The notes under the pieces: generated by a model | Database searches by the model: none | Seen by the model: the letters and a program-made list of their open reading frames with translations, nothing else | Told to the model about the DNA's origin: nothing | Assembly: GCA_964400875.1 (NCBI GenBank) | Contig: CAYNWK010000028.1 | Span: 1 to 36,395, forward strand | Reading direction: 5' to 3' | DNA: 36,395 nucleotides | DNA from: CAYNWK01 sp964400875 | GTDB taxonomy: Bacteria; Chloroflexota; Anaerolineae; Anaerolineales; UBA4823 | Shown: positions 33,661 to 36,395 of the stretch, one piece after another | Layout: each line of letters begins with the position of its first letter | Numbering within the stretch: the stretch's first letter is position 1 | Translations under genes and position numbers: made by a program

Positions 33661-33750
33661 GGAGTTACGCCCTTAAGGAAGGAAGAGGGTTGTCTGGGCG
33701 GGTGAACCCCACCCAAACAACCCTACTTCACCAGCGAACTGCGAAACTCC
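33661..33750. mobile_element. MITE-like inverted-repeat element, copy 2, flanked by TA
   Basis: A 90-bp element with imperfect 10-bp ends, GGAGTTACGC and GCGAAACTCC (one mismatch when paired), and TA directly on both sides, as left by IS630/Tc1-type transposition. Inside is a strong hairpin, AGGGTTGT (33686-33693) with ACAACCCT (33717-33724), extended by GGG/CCC pairing. It has no ORF. It resembles the element at 21930-22017. It lies between the valS terminator and the 3' end of the DUF4097 gene and may end transcripts of the latter. Confidence 0.6.
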
Positions 33751-33774
33751 TATCGATATTGGGGAGCGCTAGGT

Positions 33775-35097
33775 TTATGGTATCGCCTCCACAGAGATCG
33801 ACCCATTCTGAGTCGAGACGGTGATTTCAGCTCCGCCGCCGTTGACCGAGCCGATCCAATGCTTTTCATCCGAAGAAATGCTTCTTTCGATTTCGAATTC
33901 GCTCTCGATCGAACCGAAATTGGTCTGCAGATCGACGTCGAAGGCGCTGTTCTGGGGTAATCCAATTTGGACGTTTCCGAAGCTCGTCTCCAGGCGGTGC
34001 GGCCCGGCGCCCAGGCTGCCCCGGTAAACGATCTGACCGGTGCCCGATTCAAGATCCAGGGTAGCATCTTGGCCGCCGGTGATGCGCACATCGTTCTGGC
34101 GGCTCTGGACGATGACCTTGCCTCGCACCAGGTCTGCGTTGATCTGGCCGCTTCCGGAGGTCAACCGGTAGCCTTGGGCTTTCACACCAGTCAGGCGGAT
34201 CTCGCCGAATGTGGTCTCAACTTCTAGATCTCCTTCGATTACCAAGTCGCTGAGCTGCACGCGACCACTGGCCGCGCTCACCGTAAGTTGGTCGGCTGAG
34301 CCGGTGCGCCAGTCGATCTCCCCGAACTCACTTTCCAGGTGAGCCTCAGCATTGGACTGGACATTGGTCAGGTGAAGCTGCCCGCTGCCGCTTTTAACCT
34401 CGAACTGGCCCGTATTGGCGTCCTCCAGGGTCACTTCTCCGAAGTTGGTGGTTAAACTGACGTCACCGTTGCCATCGGGCAGTAGCTCGATTCGTCGCAC
34501 GGAGATTTGACCGCTGCCGGTGCGGACCGACAAACCTCCTTTGAAATCGTTCACCCGCACCTCGCCGAAATTGGTGTGTAGATCCGCTTTACCGGAAGTT
34601 CCCGCCAGCGTGATCCGCCCGCTGCCGGACTCGAGCACCACCGTGGTATCTTGAGGAACAGAGACGACAAAGTCTACGTTACTCTGCCGAGGGAAGCGAT
34701 CATTGGAGGGTTCACCCACCCGAAAACTGACCCGGTTGGCGGATTCCTCCACATCAACTTGCAGCCCATCCAATCGTTGGTCGGCCTCCGCCTGATCAAT
34801 CCCGTAAGCCGTTTTGGTAAGTGTTACCTGAATGGTATCCGTCTTTCCTTGCGCCGCTTTCACCTCGATCTGGCCAAACTGATTGGTGATCTCCAGCATC
34901 GCAGGAGTCTCTACTGTGTAAGCGGATTGCTCCTCTACGCTGACCTCCACGTTGGCTTCAACCGGCGAGCGTATGGCATTGGTGAGGTACAACCCGCCGC
35001 CGGCAAGAAAAGCCCCAAAGGATATCACGCCGATGCACAGTACGCAAACGGTTAAGACGGCGATCACGCCGATTATGGCCCATGTCCTTCTATTCAT
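33775..35097 (-). CDS. Membrane-anchored DUF4097 beta-repeat protein
   Basis: A 440-residue protein. It has one N-terminal membrane helix (about residues 7-33), probably an uncleaved anchor with the rest outside. The body is a regular beta-strand repeat of the DUF4097 (putative adhesin, toastrack-like) type. Two motif forms alternate every 20-25 residues: a GSG form (LESGSGRITL, VRTGSGQISV, VKSGSGQLHL, LTSGSGQINA, LESGTGQIVY) and an FGE form (LHTNFGEVRV, LTTNFGEVTL, LESEFGEIDW, VETTFGEIRL, LETSFGNVQI). This predicts a beta-solenoid. DUF4097 proteins often occur with envelope-stress systems such as Lia. Start ATG 35097 has GGAGG 6 nt upstream. Its promoter matches that of the divergent ECF sigma gene, so it is probably that sigma factor's target. 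Confidence 0.9.
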   Translation of the reverse strand: MNRRTWAIIGVIAVLTVCVLCIGVISFGAFLAGGGLYLTNAIRSPVEANVEVSVEEQSAYTVETPAMLEITNQFGQIEVKAAQGKTDTIQVTLTKTAYGIDQAEADQRLDGLQVDVEESANRVSFRVGEPSNDRFPRQSNVDFVVSVPQDTTVVLESGSGRITLAGTSGKADLHTNFGEVRVNDFKGGLSVRTGSGQISVRRIELLPDGNGDVSLTTNFGEVTLEDANTGQFEVKSGSGQLHLTNVQSNAEAHLESEFGEIDWRTGSADQLTVSAASGRVQLSDLVIEGDLEVETTFGEIRLTGVKAQGYRLTSGSGQINADLVRGKVIVQSRQNDVRITGGQDATLDLESGTGQIVYRGSLGAGPHRLETSFGNVQIGLPQNSAFDVDLQTNFGSIESEFEIERSISSDEKHWIGSVNGGGAEITVSTQNGSISVEAIP

Positions 35098-35183
35098 TGA
35101 ATGCCTCCACAAATCGTAGGGATCGGACGCGTGGGTGAATCCCAGGCATACGTTTCCCAGTTTTTTTCGAACCTATCTATTCG

Positions 35184-35215
35184 ATTAGACAGTCCAGGAG
35201 ATAAAAAAGTTTCAA
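35184..35215 (-). promoter_or_regulatory. ECF-type promoter of the DUF4097 gene
   Basis: TTGAAAC (35215-35209), an 18-nt spacer and GTCTAAT (35190-35184) on the minus strand. The same two motifs with the same spacing precede the divergent sigma gene. The form TGAAAC-N16/17-CGTC-like is typical of ECF sigma promoters. Predicted leader is about 80 nt. Confidence 0.75.
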
Positions 35216-35261
35216 GAGCTTTTAGAATCTCCATATAAACGAAGAATCGCGGGCAACGAAA

Positions 35262-35293
35262 TTGAAACAAAATCATCGGTATTCTGGTCTAAT
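35262..35293 (+). promoter_or_regulatory. ECF-type autoregulatory promoter of the sigma gene
   Basis: TTGAAAC (35262-35268), an 18-nt spacer and GTCTAAT (35287-35293). The -10 ends 8 nt before the ATG, so the mRNA is probably leaderless or nearly so. The motif pair is identical to that of the divergent DUF4097 gene, implying both are read by the sigma factor encoded here. Confidence 0.75.
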
Positions 35294-35301
35294 TAAACGG
35301 T

Positions 35302-35916
35302 ATGCCCAAGCTTGAAGAGGTGAGCCCCAAAGAAGAAGCGGAGTGGATCCGCCGCGCCCAACGCGGCGACCAGCAGGCTTTCGAGCATTTGGTCGTAGCT
35401 CACCAGCGGTACGCCTATAACCTGGCCTTGCGAGGCGTTGGTGACCCCCAAGAAGCCGAGGACCTGGCCCAGGAGGCCTTCTTGCGCGCCTGGCAGGGAC
35501 TCCCCCGCTTCAGAAGCGGTTCGCGCTTCAGCACCTGGCTCTACCGCATCGTTATCAACCTGTGCTATAACCGGCTGCCGGCGCTGCGCAGAGAACTGGG
35601 CGCGCTGGAAGCCATCGAAGCTCTCGATCCGCAGGCATCCCAGATCGTCGAGGATAACGCGTTCACCACGTCGGCCGGGATCGATCCGCTCAAAGCCGTG
35701 CTAACCGAGGAACGGATGACCTATTTACAACGGCAGATCGAGGCGCTGCCCTCCAGCCAGCAGCTGATCGTGCTGCTACGTTTTGTGTATGAATGCAGCT
35801 ACGCTGAAATCGCCGCGATCCTGGATATGCCATTAGGAACCGTCAAAACCGGCGTATACCGCTCCCGTAAGCAGCTTCAAGCAGCCCTCTCCGCCTTTGA
35901 GGAGGTGTTGGTGTGA
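35302..35916 (+). CDS. ECF-family RNA polymerase sigma factor
   Basis: A 204-residue sigma-70 family (ECF) protein. Region 2 spans about residues 12-80: AFEHLVVAHQRYAYNLALR, the core-binding and -10 recognition segment PQEAEDLAQEAFLRAWQGL, and FSTWLYRIVINLCYNRL. An unusual 40-residue linker (ALEAIEALDPQASQIVEDN) leads to region 4 (about 130-195) with the helix-turn-helix YECSYAEIAAILDMPLGTVKTGVYRSRKQL. It directs RNA polymerase to stress promoters. It is coupled to the downstream membrane protein gene by a four-base overlap (GTGA), the classic sigma/anti-sigma arrangement. No Shine-Dalgarno precedes the ATG. The signal it answers to is unknown; cell-envelope stress is suggested by the neighbours. 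Confidence 0.93.
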   Translation: MPKLEEVSPKEEAEWIRRAQRGDQQAFEHLVVAHQRYAYNLALRGVGDPQEAEDLAQEAFLRAWQGLPRFRSGSRFSTWLYRIVINLCYNRLPALRRELGALEAIEALDPQASQIVEDNAFTTSAGIDPLKAVLTEERMTYLQRQIEALPSSQQLIVLLRFVYECSYAEIAAILDMPLGTVKTGVYRSRKQLQAALSAFEEVLV

Positions 35917-36383
35917 AATTGAACCTGAAACGTGAACATCCCGACAATATTTTGATCGACCAAGCCCTGAGCCGAATCGAACTTTCCGAGCCGCCAGCTG
36001 GATTCACGGCAGCCGTCATGGACCAGGTGGAGCTTGCCTCGCGCAGTCTGTCCCAAGAGATAAACTGGCGCGCGGTAGCGCTGGCCGCGCTGCTGGCGAG
36101 CGGCGTGCTCGCTTACGCCTTACTGAGCCTTTACAACAGACTCGGTCAGTTCGCCTCTCCAGAGAACTTCCTGCGCCTGCAATTCGAGGTTTGGTTCTGG
36201 ATTCAATCGGCGCGGCTGAGCTGGCTGACACTGCTCCTGAAGTTGCCCGATCTTTCACGAATGCTGCGGGGGGCGCCTTTCTTAGCAGCCGGCGTGGTTT
36301 TCTCCACCGTTGGATTGATGCTTTGCATCGGGATTGGGCTGGCGATCAAAAAACTCCCCCAGCCCGGCCGTGCCGCCGGATAA
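35913..36383 (+). CDS. Putative membrane anti-sigma factor
   Basis: A 156-residue protein. A cytoplasmic N-terminal domain of about 50 residues (DQALSRIELSEPPAGFTAAVMDQVE) is followed by two predicted membrane helices, about 52-76 (WRAVALAALLASGVLAYALL) and 122-146 (FLAAGVVFSTVGLMLCIGI). The segment between is amphipathic and aromatic-rich (LQFEVWFWIQSARLSWLTLL). The H-x3-C-x2-C zinc anti-sigma motif is absent. The anti-sigma role is inferred from position: it starts with GTG overlapping the sigma stop by four bases, and the membrane topology suits a sequestering sensor. No database family is recognised. The gene is complete and ends 12 nt before the window edge. Confidence 0.75.
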   Translation: MKLNLKREHPDNILIDQALSRIELSEPPAGFTAAVMDQVELASRSLSQEINWRAVALAALLASGVLAYALLSLYNRLGQFASPENFLRLQFEVWFWIQSARLSWLTLLLKLPDLSRMLRGAPFLAAGVVFSTVGLMLCIGIGLAIKKLPQPGRAAG

Positions 36384-36395
36384 ATAAGATCAGAG

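Noticed and set aside
35161..35180. tRNA-like TTCGAACC near the DUF4097 gene
   Set aside because: No acceptor stem or cloverleaf can be formed around it.

Overview
The window looks like a chromosomal piece of a Chloroflexota genome, most likely an Anaerolineae-type metagenome assembly. This is an inference from moderately high GC, compact genes with 1-14 nt overlaps, an archaeal-type valyl-tRNA synthetase beside a bacterial one, an EF-G-like paralogue, and an assembly gap of exactly 100 N (17251-17350). No marker gene settles the taxonomy. I found no rRNA, tRNA, CRISPR array, prophage or intact insertion sequence.

Layout. 1-5717 (minus strand): a complete oligopeptide-type ABC importer in the order lipoprotein binding protein, DppC-like permease, fused DppD-DppF ATPase, DppB-like permease. 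It has its own extended -10 promoter, a perfect 26-bp palindrome at the start of the first permease gene, and a hairpin at the window edge. 5996-10837 (minus): LON-domain protein, DUF427 protein, MttB-superfamily methyltransferase without pyrrolysine, and a molybdopterin/[4Fe-4S] oxidoreductase, tightly spaced. 10958-15152 (plus): M24 peptidase, alpha/beta hydrolase, MFS transporter, PAP2 membrane phosphatase. 15217-17250 (minus): EF-G-like GTPase whose 5' end is lost in the gap. 17381-19345 (plus): methyltransferase, alkaline-phosphatase-fold metalloenzyme, unknown small protein. 19348-24642 (minus): HAD phosphatase, long-chain acyl-CoA ligase, and a miaA/yraN/GT4 glycosyltransferase operon. 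24808-26857 (plus): membrane protein, JAMM peptidase, PlsY. 26874-27749 (minus): MBL-fold hydrolase. 28020-33615 (plus): a T-box riboswitch with a valine GUC specifier, then two different valyl-tRNA synthetases in tandem. 33775-36383: a DUF4097 beta-repeat membrane protein divergent from an ECF sigma factor and a putative membrane anti-sigma factor.

Regulation is the most informative part. (1) The T-box leader has a promoter, a specifier loop, a discriminator-matching T-box and a terminator, all consistent with sensing uncharged tRNA-Val. (2) The divergent ECF sigma and DUF4097 genes share the same motif, TTGAAAC-N18-GTCTAAT, which predicts a self-contained autoregulated envelope-stress module. 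(3) Two related 88-90 bp inverted-repeat elements (MITE-like) lie at 21930-22017 and 33661-33750. The first sits between a strong promoter and the acyl-CoA ligase gene, next to a T-box-like core sequence. (4) Several genes appear to start at or within a nucleotide or so of the predicted transcription start, suggesting leaderless mRNAs.
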